Origin: Aureispira sp. CCB-E | GTDB taxonomy: Bacteria > Bacteroidota > Bacteroidia > Chitinophagales > Saprospiraceae | Reading direction: 5' to 3' | NCBI RefSeq assembly: GCF_031326345.1 | Contig: NZ_CP133671.1 | Coordinates: 4,774,001-4,838,000 of the forward strand | DNA length: 64,000 nt | Program-made: the position numbers and the translations under genes | Shown here: positions 25,553-34,422 of the stretch, one piece after another | How the letters are laid out: each line of letters begins with the position of its first letter | Position numbering within the stretch: the first letter of the stretch is position 1 | The notes under the pieces: model-generated | Databases searched by the model: none | Told to the model about the DNA's origin: nothing | Seen by the model: the letters and a program-made list of their open reading frames with translations, nothing else

Positions 25553-26551
25553 TTAATCTAGTTCTGGAAAGTCGTCGTTTTCTATCCGTTCTTCTATCTC
25601 CTCTTTGGGTTGTTTTTTCTCTTTGGTAGACAATTTTTTAATAACATCAAAATACTTATTCAGTTCCTCTATTACCAATACAAAATTAGGATTGTCTATT
25701 AAAGATTCATGAATATTTGGTGTAAATACAGCTTGCTTAGCAGGTATTGCAACATAAATTTTGTTGTTAATAAAACTAAGCTTTGGTTTTACTTTCCAAG
25801 TTTTATAAATCGCATGAATTCCTTCTACTATCGAAGGTACTAAGATATGATAAGCCATTTCTTTACTATGACTATAGACTGTAAAATCCTTCTCGAACTT
25901 AGGATACACATTGGCAACAGCAACCAAATCTCCATCCGCAGTCAAGCCTTTCAAGCTCAACTGATTCAAGTCGGCAATACTCTTAGGGCTTCGTTTGCCC
26001 TTGCTAGGCAATACCATTACTTTAGATTGAAAATTGATGGGCATTTCTATCTCGTAAAAAAAACCTTCAAATATCGTTTTTCCTTCTTTGTAAGCCCTTA
26101 TTTCTGAAAATTGAAATTTCTGTCCTGTCTCTGAAAAGCCTTTAAAATAATCACTGCCTTCCATTTCTAAAGGTTGCTCCTTAAATAAATCAGAATACAA
26201 AATCAACTTGGGTGCAACAAACTGCTCTACGGAATAAGTGACCTTGGAAAACGCCGATTTGGCAATAATCGTAAAGAATTGCTTTTTAAAATCAAGAACA
26301 TAGTTTTGGCTGGGTTTGCTTACCGCTGTCGTGGCAATTTGTACGCCAATGGCTACTGCTATGCCCAACACGACAAAAGACATGATTGGGTTAATTTTCC
26401 AGTAAATGGGTATTGCAAGTATGGTCAGAATTGCGGGGACAAAATAATAAAGATGTATTTCTTTTGTCTTACCTAATTGTTTCAATCGAAAGGCTTCCAA
26501 TTTTTCAATTGTTGGAGCCAACTCCTCTTTGTATCCTTCTATTGGGTTCAT
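25553..26551 (-). CDS. DUF3137 family membrane protein, paralogue 2
   Basis: This is a 332-residue protein from the ATG at 26551 (MNPIEGYKEELAPTIEKLEAF). The upstream ATG at 26641 adds 30 hydrophobic residues not found in the paralogues and is unlikely. It has two helices (HLYYFVPAILTILAIPIYW; IMSFVVLGIAVAIGVQI), then the DUF3137 domain (GFSETGQKFQFSEIRAYKEG; FTVYSHSKEMAYHILVPSI; NKIYVAIPAKQAVFTP), and an acidic tail. It stands 10 bases before paralogue 3. The role is unknown. Confidence 0.78.
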   Translation of the reverse strand: MNPIEGYKEELAPTIEKLEAFRLKQLGKTKEIHLYYFVPAILTILAIPIYWKINPIMSFVVLGIAVAIGVQIATTAVSKPSQNYVLDFKKQFFTIIAKSAFSKVTYSVEQFVAPKLILYSDLFKEQPLEMEGSDYFKGFSETGQKFQFSEIRAYKEGKTIFEGFFYEIEMPINFQSKVMVLPSKGKRSPKSIADLNQLSLKGLTADGDLVAVANVYPKFEKDFTVYSHSKEMAYHILVPSIVEGIHAIYKTWKVKPKLSFINNKIYVAIPAKQAVFTPNIHESLIDNPNFVLVIEELNKYFDVIKKLSTKEKKQPKEEIEERIENDDFPELD

Positions 26552-26684
26552 CAATTCTTCAACTATAATGTAATAATATTCGTATACAAAACTACTGAAG
26601 TAATTTGGGTTCACCAATAAAATAGGCAAACTATTAAGCATTATTACGCATCATTTTGTATGATAAAATAACACTTCCAAATTA

Positions 26685-27740
26685 CTATAACAAAAATGGA
26701 TTATCCTTTGACTTCGTACGATTAAAGTTCACGCTTTGCCCAGAGTTTAACAAGCTCCGACTCTCTTCTGGTTGGTGCTCCATGCTTAGATCTTCAACAA
26801 CAGCAAAGCACAACGCCAGTTCATCGTACAACTCCTTTAATAAGGTATCATCTGTTACTGAGTATTTGATATTAGGTCTAAAAAAATCTTTGCTTGTTGG
26901 CATGGCAACATACACTTGATGTTCTATAAAACTAATACTCAATCGAGTATTCCACTTATAGCGCAAATCATAGATTGCTTGCAATAAATTAGGGGTTAAA
27001 ATCCGATAAACCTCTTCTTCATCCTTGCTGTATACAACGAACTCTTTCTCAAATTCGGGATGATCTTCTAAATATACCACCGAAGAACGTTGAAAAAAAG
27101 CTCCAATCTTTTTTTGAAAAATTTTGCCCATCTTGCCAAAAACATTTTCGACACTATCAGGTAATACTTGAATTTGTCCACTGACACGATCAGGTACATT
27201 CAATACAAAAAACAAGCCGTCAAATATTGTTCTAGCACTTGTTTCTACCCCACCGTCGCCATTGCTAGTCACCTCTGTTTTAGTAACATGCAGTTCCGAA
27301 AATTTAAAAGAGCAGCCCCCCTCTGTTTTTCCTTCAAAGTAATCTTCTCCACTATAAGAGTCATAACTTCCAAACAACTTCGATTTATCAAACAAACTAC
27401 TTGGTAAATAATTATCAGGTGCATAATAAACTTGAGGGTACGATGCTTCTACAAAAGTAGAGAAAGCTCCTTTCTTAAAATTCGAAATATAATTCGTTTG
27501 ATAAGGACTTACTTTAAATACAGCGACGACAATAAGTCCTACAATAGAAACAAAAAGCAATCCTATACCTAGTGGTATTTTATTGGCTGCAAAACTTACT
27601 ATAGCTAGCAACAATAACAAGATGGGGAGCAGATACCATTTTTTTGCCTTTTTGATATTGGCTAATGTATCTTGTCGTTCTTGCTCGATTTTTCGCAAAC
27701 AGGGGTTGATTTGCCGACGAATATCGCTCAATTTTTTCAT
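26685..27740 (-). CDS. DUF3137 family membrane protein, paralogue 1
   Basis: This 351-residue protein leads the four-gene cluster. It has an N-terminal helix, two membrane helices (WYLLPILLLLLAIVSFAA; LGIGLLFVSIVGLIVVAVF) and a DUF3137 domain with GKTEGGCSFKFSELHVTKTE, FDGLFFVLNVPD, FVVYSKDEEEVYRILTPNL and HQVYVAMPTSKDFF. The family is widespread and usually single-copy; four copies in a row with divergent tails suggest a hetero-oligomeric membrane assembly or copy-specific roles. About 130 bases separate it from paralogue 2. Confidence 0.78.
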   Translation of the reverse strand: MKKLSDIRRQINPCLRKIEQERQDTLANIKKAKKWYLLPILLLLLAIVSFAANKIPLGIGLLFVSIVGLIVVAVFKVSPYQTNYISNFKKGAFSTFVEASYPQVYYAPDNYLPSSLFDKSKLFGSYDSYSGEDYFEGKTEGGCSFKFSELHVTKTEVTSNGDGGVETSARTIFDGLFFVLNVPDRVSGQIQVLPDSVENVFGKMGKIFQKKIGAFFQRSSVVYLEDHPEFEKEFVVYSKDEEEVYRILTPNLLQAIYDLRYKWNTRLSISFIEHQVYVAMPTSKDFFRPNIKYSVTDDTLLKELYDELALCFAVVEDLSMEHQPEESRSLLNSGQSVNFNRTKSKDNPFLL

Positions 27741-28194
27741 TTGGGAATATAAGTTAGATTCTTGATACCAAGGTTAATGGCAACAGAATTTGTATTAAAT
27801 GATACTCTATTTATTGGGAAAGATGTACACAACGTATACAAAATATAGAATATCAAAAATTATTTGAGTTTTCCCTAATATACAAAAAAGACAATAAATG
27901 AAAGAAAAAATGTTCTTAGAAATATCTTTTTTTAACCAAAAAGTTTAATCAAATTGCTAATTCTAATATTCTTCCTTACTTTCTATAATTCCTTGCTCTA
28001 TTATTACTTAGAGCATGTTCAAAGTTTCTGTTCTTTCAATGCGGCGTTTTTCACAAAAATGATTTGATTTTAGTGTCTAGCAAAGTTCTTTTTTAAGCTA
28101 ATAGCAATACTTACTACCAACGCTCAAAAAAGAGCTATTAGCTTAGCGAGAATCAATCATCTCTAAATTGAAGATAGAATAAAAACAGACTCTT
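27741..28194. other. Gene-free stretch with an inverted repeat
   Basis: Between the DUF3137 cluster and repeat copy f no open frame is supported. An 11 bp inverted repeat, AAGCTAATAGC (28095-28105) with GCTATTAGCTT (28134-28144), encloses a 28-base loop. The stretch from about 28013 (GAGCATGTTCAAAGTTT) has a base use unlike the surroundings and might be an old mobile-element fragment, but no matching end was found. Confidence 0.35.
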
Positions 28195-28201
28195 ACTGAA
28201 G

Positions 28202-28268
28202 TAGTAGTTAGCTACACTGCTACTTCGTAGTCGTTGAAACCACGTAGTAACAGCAAAGCTAACTATTG
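28202..28268. mobile_element. MITE-like inverted-repeat element, copy f
   Basis: This 67 bp element has arms TAGTTAGCT (28205-28213) and AGCTAACTA (28257-28265), and a diverged core in each orientation (CACTGCTACTTCGTAG; CCACGTAGTAACAGC). The 7 bp direct repeat ACTGAAG abuts both ends (28195-28201 and 28269-28275). It lies 46 bases past the stop of the leftward cytochrome c gene. Confidence 0.85.
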
Positions 28269-28314
28269 ACTGAAGCATACACTTTTGTTATCTGATCCCC
28301 TATTTTTAAAGTAC

Positions 28315-28725
28315 TTATTGGCAAGATTCTAAAACAGCTTCCACCTCATTGAGTTGTATAAATTCTCGTTTATTTCCCCAAGCATTATGGATGTAGTTAA
28401 GAATATTGGTAATCTCTACATTAGACAAGCCTTCAATGGGAGCCATCCCTGTTTCAAACTCTACCCCATTCACGATAATCTTGCCTTGCAAACCATTCTT
28501 AATAATACACGCCGCTCCTACTCCGACGCTTTGCAACATATCGGCTCCAGCAAGAGGCGGATACAATGCTTCCAAACCTGTTCCATCTGACATATGGCAA
28601 TTTTCGCAATGTTTTTTATACAAGACAGCTCCTTCATTGTAGGTTTTTTCTCTAGGGTTGCCACAAGAAAACAAGAACAGAAGACCTAGCATTACTACCA
28701 AACTATATCTAATTATTTTTTGCAT
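28315..28725 (-). CDS. Cytochrome c lipoprotein
   Basis: This 136-residue lipoprotein carries one c-type heme. The lipobox is LFSC (Cys21). The heme motif is CENCH (Cys40, Cys43, His44), followed by GTGLEALYPPLAGAD and a likely axial Met in ETGMAPIEGLS. It should face the periplasm on a membrane anchor. It follows a SCO1 gene by about 80 bases on the same strand. This pairing is seen near cytochrome oxidase or nitrous-oxide reductase biogenesis genes, but neither enzyme is in the window. Confidence 0.88.
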   Translation of the reverse strand: MQKIIRYSLVVMLGLLFLFSCGNPREKTYNEGAVLYKKHCENCHMSDGTGLEALYPPLAGADMLQSVGVGAACIIKNGLQGKIIVNGVEFETGMAPIEGLSNVEITNILNYIHNAWGNKREFIQLNEVEAVLESCQ

Positions 28726-28805
28726 ATTTATATTTTCTACTCACCATAGCATTTCGTTCAAAAATCTTCCATCACAGCACCAACACCAAATCGTTAAATT
28801 ACGAC

Positions 28806-29444
28806 TTACTCTTTATCCAATAATAATTGAGTATCCTTAATCAGCTGTTCCATACGTTCTGGATCAGTTCCATCATACATACCACGAATTCGGCGCTTTC
28901 TATCCAATAACACAACTGCTCCACTATGATCAAAACCTCCAGGTGCGTCATCTGATTCCAATGCCGTAATATAATAATCATAAGCAATCTTATAAATTGC
29001 CTCTTTTTCTCCTGTCAAGAGATGCCAAGTGTCCGAATTAATATCAAATTTATTGGCATACCAAGCCAATCGCCCTACCGTATCGTGTCGAGTATCAATA
29101 GAATGAGATAAGATGACAAAATCAGGTCGATCCTTGAACACCTCATATACTTTCTTCATATTCTTCTTTACTTTAGGACAAATTGTAAAACAAGACGTAA
29201 AGAAAAAATCGGCTAAATAGATCTTTCCTTCGACTGTTTTTTCGGTTACAGTACTGCTATCTTGATTCACAAATGTAAAAGGTGGTATAATATGATCCAA
29301 TGAATCAATTACGGTCTTTCCATTTACCTCTTTTTCGATAGGCAATTTTACACCATAAACAGGTAATCCAGAAGGGTTGTCATTCTTGGAAGCACAACAG
29401 ATACACAAAAGCGCTACCATCCATATAAAAAAAACAGGTTTCAT
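28806..29444 (-). CDS. SCO1/SenC family copper chaperone lipoprotein
   Basis: This is a 212-residue thioredoxin-fold protein that helps build the copper A site of cytochrome oxidase. It has an export signal with a cysteine-rich lipobox (LLCICC). The copper-binding motif is FFTSCFTICP (Cys85, Cys89) and the third ligand His173 sits in FDHSGAVVLLD. It is likely lipid-anchored on the periplasmic side of the inner membrane. It precedes the cytochrome c lipoprotein gene on the same strand. A TATCTTTG box lies about 107 bases before its start. Confidence 0.9.
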   Translation of the reverse strand: MKPVFFIWMVALLCICCASKNDNPSGLPVYGVKLPIEKEVNGKTVIDSLDHIIPPFTFVNQDSSTVTEKTVEGKIYLADFFFTSCFTICPKVKKNMKKVYEVFKDRPDFVILSHSIDTRHDTVGRLAWYANKFDINSDTWHLLTGEKEAIYKIAYDYYITALESDDAPGGFDHSGAVVLLDRKRRIRGMYDGTDPERMEQLIKDTQLLLDKE

Positions 29445-29550
29445 ATTTTTATAATATTAATTATTGTAATAAAATCTAGGTTCTGTATGCCTGATTAACA
29501 TCAACAGCCAGCTGCTACAACGAGTTATTCTGGCACTTTCTTTGGAAACG

Positions 29551-29558
29551 CAAAGATA
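29551..29558 (-). promoter_or_regulatory. -7 box for the SCO1-cytochrome c pair
   Basis: The reverse strand reads TATCTTTG, followed by CG. This is a strong match to TAnnTTTG and lies 107 bases before the SCO1 start. Confidence 0.55.
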
Positions 29559-29688
29559 AGGAATTAAAGAAAAAATAAATTATAGAAATTCGTTTTGATC
29601 TCAAGAAATCTTATTCAGAATAATTTCAAATTACAGCACAATTCAACAGTCACTATCATTTACTCTTAATGAGTGTTTTAACTTAGTT

Positions 29689-30759
29689 TTAGTTAATTTT
29701 AAAGGCAGCCGTTCGAACTCTTTGTGTCAACAAACCATCCACCTCTTCTTCTAAAATCATTTTCTGAGCAGTTGGCTGTTCAAAAACTTCCTGCATATTG
29801 CGCACCTGACCAATAGGCACAAATTTCTGGTGGCAACGCTCCAAAATATCCTCTGCTATCAACCCTTTGAAGGTTTGACTTAATTCTTTTGCCAAAACAA
29901 CCCGATGCTTGACTCTTGCTATATTGGTTTGATAGTTTTCGTTTTCCAATAAATCAGGACGATTGATGCAAGTACAGAGATTCACAAATTGACGATCAGA
30001 ACCAATAGATAAAATTAAGCGTTTGGCATCTTTGGTTTCAAATAATTCACCATAAGGAGCAATATTTGGATGTAGAGATCCCATCCGTTGAGGGATATGT
30101 TTTCCCATCAGCCAATTGGTGGCTTGATTAGCCAAAGAGGCCACTGCGGCTTCCAACAAAGAGACACTAACATAAGCCCCTTGCCCTGTTTTGTAACGTT
30201 GTAACAACGCTACTAAAATGCCTTCTTTTAACTGGTGTGCCGCCAAAACATCAATTAACGCAACGGGCATTTTGGTTGGAGGTCCATCTGCTTGTCCATT
30301 CATATACATAAAGCCTGATTCCGCTTGCAGCACTACATCAAATGCCACTCGTTCGCTCTCCTCTCCAAAACCTGAGATATTGGCATAGATCAATTCTGGT
30401 CGGATTGCTTTTAAATGTTCGTAGTCCATCCCTAATTTCTGCGCCGATTGCTTCTTATAATTCGCAACAACAACATCGGCTGTTTTGACCAATTCGTACA
30501 CTGCATTTTTTCCTTCTTCTGTCGACAAGTCCAAAAACTGCACTTCTTTTTTCCAATTAATAGCACAGTAATAGGCAGAAACTGACGCTGTTTTATCTTC
30601 TGATGGTAGGCGCCAAGTTCTGGTAACGTCTCCGCCTGTTTTTTTATTTTCAATTTTAATTACATCTGCCCCTAACTCTGCAAAAAAAAGTCCCACGGCT
30701 GGTCCTGCTAACACCGACGCCAATTCTATTACTTTCAAATCTTTAAAAATGCTCTCCAT
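29689..30759 (-). CDS. CaiB/BaiF family class III CoA transferase
   Basis: This 356-residue protein should move CoA between carboxylic acids. The start is diagnostic of the family: KVIELASVLAGPAVGLFFAELGADVIKIENK. The middle shows YANISGFG and MPVALIDVLAAHQLKEGI, where the aspartate of the IDVLAAH stretch corresponds to the catalytic acid. It is a little shorter than the usual 380-430 residues. There are no fatty acid or carnitine genes next to it, so the substrate is unknown. A good -7 box lies 35 bases upstream. Confidence 0.88.
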   Translation of the reverse strand: MESIFKDLKVIELASVLAGPAVGLFFAELGADVIKIENKKTGGDVTRTWRLPSEDKTASVSAYYCAINWKKEVQFLDLSTEEGKNAVYELVKTADVVVANYKKQSAQKLGMDYEHLKAIRPELIYANISGFGEESERVAFDVVLQAESGFMYMNGQADGPPTKMPVALIDVLAAHQLKEGILVALLQRYKTGQGAYVSVSLLEAAVASLANQATNWLMGKHIPQRMGSLHPNIAPYGELFETKDAKRLILSIGSDRQFVNLCTCINRPDLLENENYQTNIARVKHRVVLAKELSQTFKGLIAEDILERCHQKFVPIGQVRNMQEVFEQPTAQKMILEEEVDGLLTQRVRTAAFKIN

Positions 30760-30793
30760 TTTGTAAATTTATGTTTGTGATACAAATCCGCAG

Positions 30794-30801
30794 CAAAACT
30801 A
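30794..30801 (-). promoter_or_regulatory. -7 box for the CoA transferase gene
   Basis: The reverse strand reads TAGTTTTG, followed by CTGC, a match to TAnnTTTG 35 bases before the start at 30759. Confidence 0.5.
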
Positions 30802-30829
30802 TGGAAAAATATACAATTCTTTATATTAG

Positions 30830-30852
30830 GAGTACTTAGCTGCGCTGCTACC
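30830..30852. repeat. Fragment of the inverted-repeat family
   Basis: AGTACTTAGCTGCGCTGCTACC matches the end and half core of the family and then diverges. No opposing arm or direct repeats are seen, so it looks like a decayed or partial copy. Confidence 0.45.
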
Positions 30853-30914
30853 TTATTTTTAAGGGATAAGTCTCTAAAATTTCATAAATTTGAAAAACAC
30901 AAGCTTAGTATGTT

Positions 30915-31364
30915 ATGAATATGAAAAACCACTATAAAGAAAAATTTTGGGACTATGATAATGATCAACTTAAAGATATTATCGCAGGACGTTTTAGAGA
31001 AGCCTCTGACGACGAAGTAGCTGCTGCAATAGAACTACTCCAAGAACGTCAACATCAATACAACCAATCCAATCTATCTCTGGCAGAAATTCCAAATGCT
31101 TCTATGCCTGCTCTATTGGAAATTGTTAAAAATCCGAACATTTGGGGAAGTGCTGCTGTTGAAATTGCAGAAGCTGAAATTTTGCGCCGAGAACATCAGC
31201 CCTTGGAGGAAAAAACACCTGACAATGGAAAAAAAACAATTCTACAAATCGTTTTAATGGTACTAGGTGTTATTGTTTCAGTACTTTTACTAAAATTGAT
31301 TGCTGGGATTGTATTAATTTGCTTTTTCTTCTATTGTGTCATTTCTTGCTTAAATGGCTTGTAA
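30915..31364 (+). CDS. Small membrane protein of unknown function
   Basis: This 149-residue protein has a charged helical N-terminus (KEKFWDYDNDQLKDIIAG, EASDDEVAAAIELLQERQ) and another helix pair around residues 50-85. Two closely spaced hydrophobic segments at the end (about 112-145) make a hairpin or single anchor. Either of two ATG codons (30915 or 30921) could start it. The first region resembles short adaptor-like helical repeats but no family is recognised. The next gene on the strand, a LolD-type ATPase, starts 109 bases later. Confidence 0.6.
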   Translation: MNMKNHYKEKFWDYDNDQLKDIIAGRFREASDDEVAAAIELLQERQHQYNQSNLSLAEIPNASMPALLEIVKNPNIWGSAAVEIAEAEILRREHQPLEEKTPDNGKKTILQIVLMVLGVIVSVLLLKLIAGIVLICFFFYCVISCLNGL

Positions 31365-31473
31365 GAACAATAAAAAAACAAATGCTTAAAACAAGTTTTG
31401 TAGTACATAAAAAATAACCTACTTTTAAGGTTTACACTGTCTACACACTATTGCTATTGACGAAAATAATTAA

Positions 31474-32142
31474 ATGATACACGCAAAAGACATAAAAAAA
31501 ACTTACGACAACCTTACCGTTCTCAAAGGGGTGGATCTTGAAATTAAAAAGGGAGAAATTGTTTCTATAGTTGGGAAATCTGGTGCTGGGAAAAGTACTT
31601 TGTTGCACATCTTGGGTACGCTTGATAGACAAGACTCTGGCGTTTTGACTATCAATGGCAAGGACATTAGCCAACTACCTGAAAAAGAACTCTCTGCATT
31701 TCGAAATCAACACATTGGCTTTGTCTTTCAATTTCATCATTTATTACCAGAATTCAATGCCTTAGAAAATGTCTGTATCCCTGCTTATATTCAGAAAAAA
31801 TCTGAAAAGGAAGCAGTGGCACGTGCCACACAATTATTGTCTGACTTAGGTCTCAAGGATCGATTGCACCACAAGCCATCCCAACTTTCTGGAGGAGAAC
31901 AACAGCGAGTTGCTGTCGCTCGTGCTATGATGAACAACCCTGCTGTTATTTTGGCGGATGAACCTTCAGGGAATTTGGACACTGAGACCTCTCAACAATT
32001 ACACGAACTTTTTTTTGATTTGCGAGATAAGCATCAACAAACATTTATTATTGTCACACACAATACTGAATTGGCAAAAATGAGTGATCGTACCTTGGTT
32101 ATGAAAGATGGGGTGATTATTGACGACCAAATTAACAGCTAA
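31474..32142 (+). CDS. lolD: LolD-like lipoprotein-release or MacB-type ABC ATPase
   Basis: This is a 222-residue ATPase subunit with Walker A (GKSGAGKST), the family-typical [15 protein letters not shown], signature [15 protein letters not shown] and Walker [13 protein letters not shown]. This set belongs to the LolD/MacB/FtsE branch, and the name LolD fits best by length and the Q-loop sequence. It works with a permease (LolC/E-type) that is not adjacent here, as is common in Bacteroidota. It precedes the endonuclease V gene by 8 bases, so the two are probably co-transcribed without a shared role. Confidence 0.85.
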   Translation: MIHAKDIKKTYDNLTVLKGVDLEIKKGEIVSIVGKSGAGKSTLLHILGTLDRQDSGVLTINGKDISQLPEKELSAFRNQHIGFVFQFHHLLPEFNALENVCIPAYIQKKSEKEAVARATQLLSDLGLKDRLHHKPSQLSGGEQQRVAVARAMMNNPAVILADEPSGNLDTETSQQLHELFFDLRDKHQQTFIIVTHNTELAKMSDRTLVMKDGVIIDDQINS

Positions 32143-32150
32143 ATTAATTT

Positions 32151-32831
32151 ATGGATTTAGACTTCTTACGAGATGAACAAGAATGGTTAGCCAAACAAGT
32201 CGTAATTTCAACCAATGATCGAATGTTTGACGCCTCGGATGTCTTATTTGGTGTAGATATTCAATATGTAAAAGAAGAAGCTTTTTGTGCTATTGCAGCC
32301 TATCAATTTAATGGCACTCATTTAGATACCTTTATTTTTAAAACACAAACAGGCATGGAGTATGTTTCTGGCTTTTTCTGTTTTAGAGAAGGACCTCCTG
32401 TTCTTAGAACCATCCGAAAAATCTTAGCAACTAAAAATTTAATTCCTCAACTAATCATTATTGATGGGCATGGAATTGCGCACCCTAGAAAGTTAGGTAT
32501 TGCCAGCTGGATTGGAGTTAAAACCAATATACCTAGTATAGGTGTTGCTAAAAGACCGCTTCTAAAATACGATGGAGAACTGGGACTAGAACGCGGATCA
32601 ACACTTCCCATCTTCCGAAAAGGGCAAGAAGTTGGCAGCGTTTTGAGAACTCAAACTGATATTAAACCTGTTTATGTTAGTCCTGGTTATAAAATGTCTT
32701 TAACACAGTCCAATCAAATTATTTTAGATTGTTCGCCTACTTATCGTATTTCAGAGCCCATACGACTTGCAGATCAGGTGGCAAGAGTATTTGCCAAAGG
32801 CAAAAAGATGCCAAATGTAACGATTCTATAA
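32151..32831 (+). CDS. nfi: Endonuclease V (deoxyinosine repair)
   Basis: This 226-residue enzyme cuts DNA one base past deoxyinosine. The metal site is complete: Asp36 in FGVDIQYV, Glu80 in CFREGPPVL, Asp105 in IIDGHGIAHPRKLGIASW. SIGVAKRPLLK gives the conserved lysine in the next strand. The length and order are standard. It has no signal peptide and acts in the cytosol. It lies 8 bases after the LolD-like gene, a tight operon. Confidence 0.92.
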   Translation: MDLDFLRDEQEWLAKQVVISTNDRMFDASDVLFGVDIQYVKEEAFCAIAAYQFNGTHLDTFIFKTQTGMEYVSGFFCFREGPPVLRTIRKILATKNLIPQLIIIDGHGIAHPRKLGIASWIGVKTNIPSIGVAKRPLLKYDGELGLERGSTLPIFRKGQEVGSVLRTQTDIKPVYVSPGYKMSLTQSNQIILDCSPTYRISEPIRLADQVARVFAKGKKMPNVTIL

Positions 32832-32865
32832 CTTAAAGCTGTATAAAGTTTTTTGCTATAAAATA

Positions 32866-33414
32866 TCAACTAGAACTGTTTTGTTTGTAAGCTTCTTTCC
32901 TTATTTTATACCAATTATAAGCTCCGCCATCCCCCTCATAATCATCTACCTTATAAAAGGTTAAGCCCAATTTTAACAAGACTTTATTAGAAGCTATGTT
33001 TTCAGGCATAGCAATACCGATGATTTGCGGAAGCTCCAAAACATCAAAGCCATAGTTGATAATCTTTTGAGAAGCTTCTGTAGCAATCCCCTTGCCCCAA
33101 TATTCGGGTAAAAAACGAAACCCAATATCTGTCTCGTTCATGCTCTTTAGATATTTGAGACCGGCAAAACCAATTAGTTTATTATCTGGCTTGTAAACAA
33201 CTGCCCATCTGCCATAACCATAAGTTTGATAATCGGTAAGCCAAACGTTTTGAATCAGCGCTTTTGCTGCTTCTAACGAAGCAATTAAGCCATCTCCTGT
33301 ATACTTTTGTACCTCCGCATTCGAACCAAATTCGTAAACGGCTGCATCATCTTCGACTCGAAATGGTCTGATAATAAGACGACTAGTTTCTATCCCTGTA
33401 AATGCTTCTTTCAT
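32866..33414 (-). CDS. GNAT family N-acetyltransferase (RimJ/RimL-like)
   Basis: This 182-residue acetyltransferase has ETSRLIIRPFRVEDDAAVYEF at the start, the usual opening of the RimJ/RimL group. GFRFLPEYWGKGIATEASQKII holds the acetyl-CoA pyrophosphate loop, and MPENIASNKVLLKLGLTF is the last conserved block. Members acetylate protein N-termini or small molecules, and the substrate cannot be predicted. It is single, divided from the next leftward gene by a strong hairpin. Confidence 0.85.
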   Translation of the reverse strand: MKEAFTGIETSRLIIRPFRVEDDAAVYEFGSNAEVQKYTGDGLIASLEAAKALIQNVWLTDYQTYGYGRWAVVYKPDNKLIGFAGLKYLKSMNETDIGFRFLPEYWGKGIATEASQKIINYGFDVLELPQIIGIAMPENIASNKVLLKLGLTFYKVDDYEGDGGAYNWYKIRKEAYKQNSSS

Positions 33415-33450
33415 GCTTTATGTTTTGGAATGTTTTATCAGCAATTGATT

Positions 33451-33483
33451 GTTTTGGGGGAACTGTTCTTATTCCCCCAAAAC
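33451..33483 (-). terminator. Terminator after the esterase gene
   Basis: GTTTTGGGGGAA (33451-33462) and TTCCCCCAAAAC (33472-33483) form a 12 bp GC-rich stem around a 9-base loop. It starts 1 base after the esterase stop on the reverse strand. Confidence 0.8.
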
Positions 33484-33484
33484 A

Positions 33485-34327
33485 TTACTCTTTTTCCTTT
33501 ACTTTTTCAAATATACTTTCAAATGCCTTATAAACAGCTAAATGCAGTGCATCTCCATGATCCTGTGCTTCTAAAAATTCAAAAAATGTTTTTGTATTTT
33601 TTTTGTCTAAGACACTCACTTTTTTGTACAATTCCTTAGCAGTTCCTTCCATTACTTTTCCTTCTTTTCCCACGGCTATGTAAATCGACTTTGAAGTCGT
33701 ATAGGTTGGTAAATTCCAAGATAGTAAAGATTGGTCATCCCACCACAAACTAGGACTAACAATAATATAATTGTCAAATAAGTTAGGTTGCTTAAATAAT
33801 ATTTCTGTTGCCAAAAGCCCTCCTAATGATTGCCCTATCAAAGTTTTGGTATCATTAATAGCATATTCTTTTGCAATGAATGGCTGCAACTCTTTTGCTA
33901 TAAAACGAATAAATTTCTCTGATCCACCCGTTGTTGGAAAATCTTTCTTGTCTTTTTCATTATTAGTAGGATAAGTAAAATCTCGTTTTCGGTCTACATT
34001 CCCAATACCAACAACTATCGTTTCAGGTAGTAAGTTAATCCACGAGAAGGAGCCAAATTGTACCAAACCTGCAATATGAATAAAATCTTCGTCAATGGAA
34101 CCATCTAATAGGTAAATGACAGGATACGTTTTAGAAGATTCTTTAGAATAGCCATTGGGAAGATAGATGTTTAGCACTCGATTTTCGCCCAAGATAGCAG
34201 ACTCTACTTCAAGCGTCTCTCCTATCGTAAATGCTGTTTTGCTTTTGATGTTTAATGTCTTTTGTGCAGCTAAAAAAGAGCTGCTTAGCAACAAAAGCAT
34301 CCATAAGGTTAACTGGTGTAATTGCAT
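33485..34327 (-). CDS. Exported alpha/beta hydrolase of the esterase D / IroE type
   Basis: This is a 280-residue secreted hydrolase. It has a signal peptide (to about FLAAQ) and the opening of the family ENRVLNIYLPNGYSKES, then KTYPVIYLLDG, the nucleophile elbow LIGQSLGGLLA with Ser167, and the likely catalytic His257 in EAQDHGDALHLAV. Members cleave siderophore esters, S-formylglutathione or acyl esters; the signal peptide favours periplasmic or outer-membrane action. It has its own terminator and ends close to the GNAT gene. Confidence 0.85.
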   Translation of the reverse strand: MQLHQLTLWMLLLLSSSFLAAQKTLNIKSKTAFTIGETLEVESAILGENRVLNIYLPNGYSKESSKTYPVIYLLDGSIDEDFIHIAGLVQFGSFSWINLLPETIVVGIGNVDRKRDFTYPTNNEKDKKDFPTTGGSEKFIRFIAKELQPFIAKEYAINDTKTLIGQSLGGLLATEILFKQPNLFDNYIIVSPSLWWDDQSLLSWNLPTYTTSKSIYIAVGKEGKVMEGTAKELYKKVSVLDKKNTKTFFEFLEAQDHGDALHLAVYKAFESIFEKVKEKE

Positions 34328-34422
34328 TGTATTTTAATTTTAAATATTAAAAAATCAACAACAATATAAAACATCTTACTCTATCTCAATAATGATTATT
34401 ACAACATTTTTGAATACAATAA

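Noticed and set aside
28013-28144. Possible remnant of an insertion sequence with an 11 bp inverted repeat
   Set aside because: No second end, no direct repeats and no transposase fragment could be matched, so only the inverted repeat is noted.
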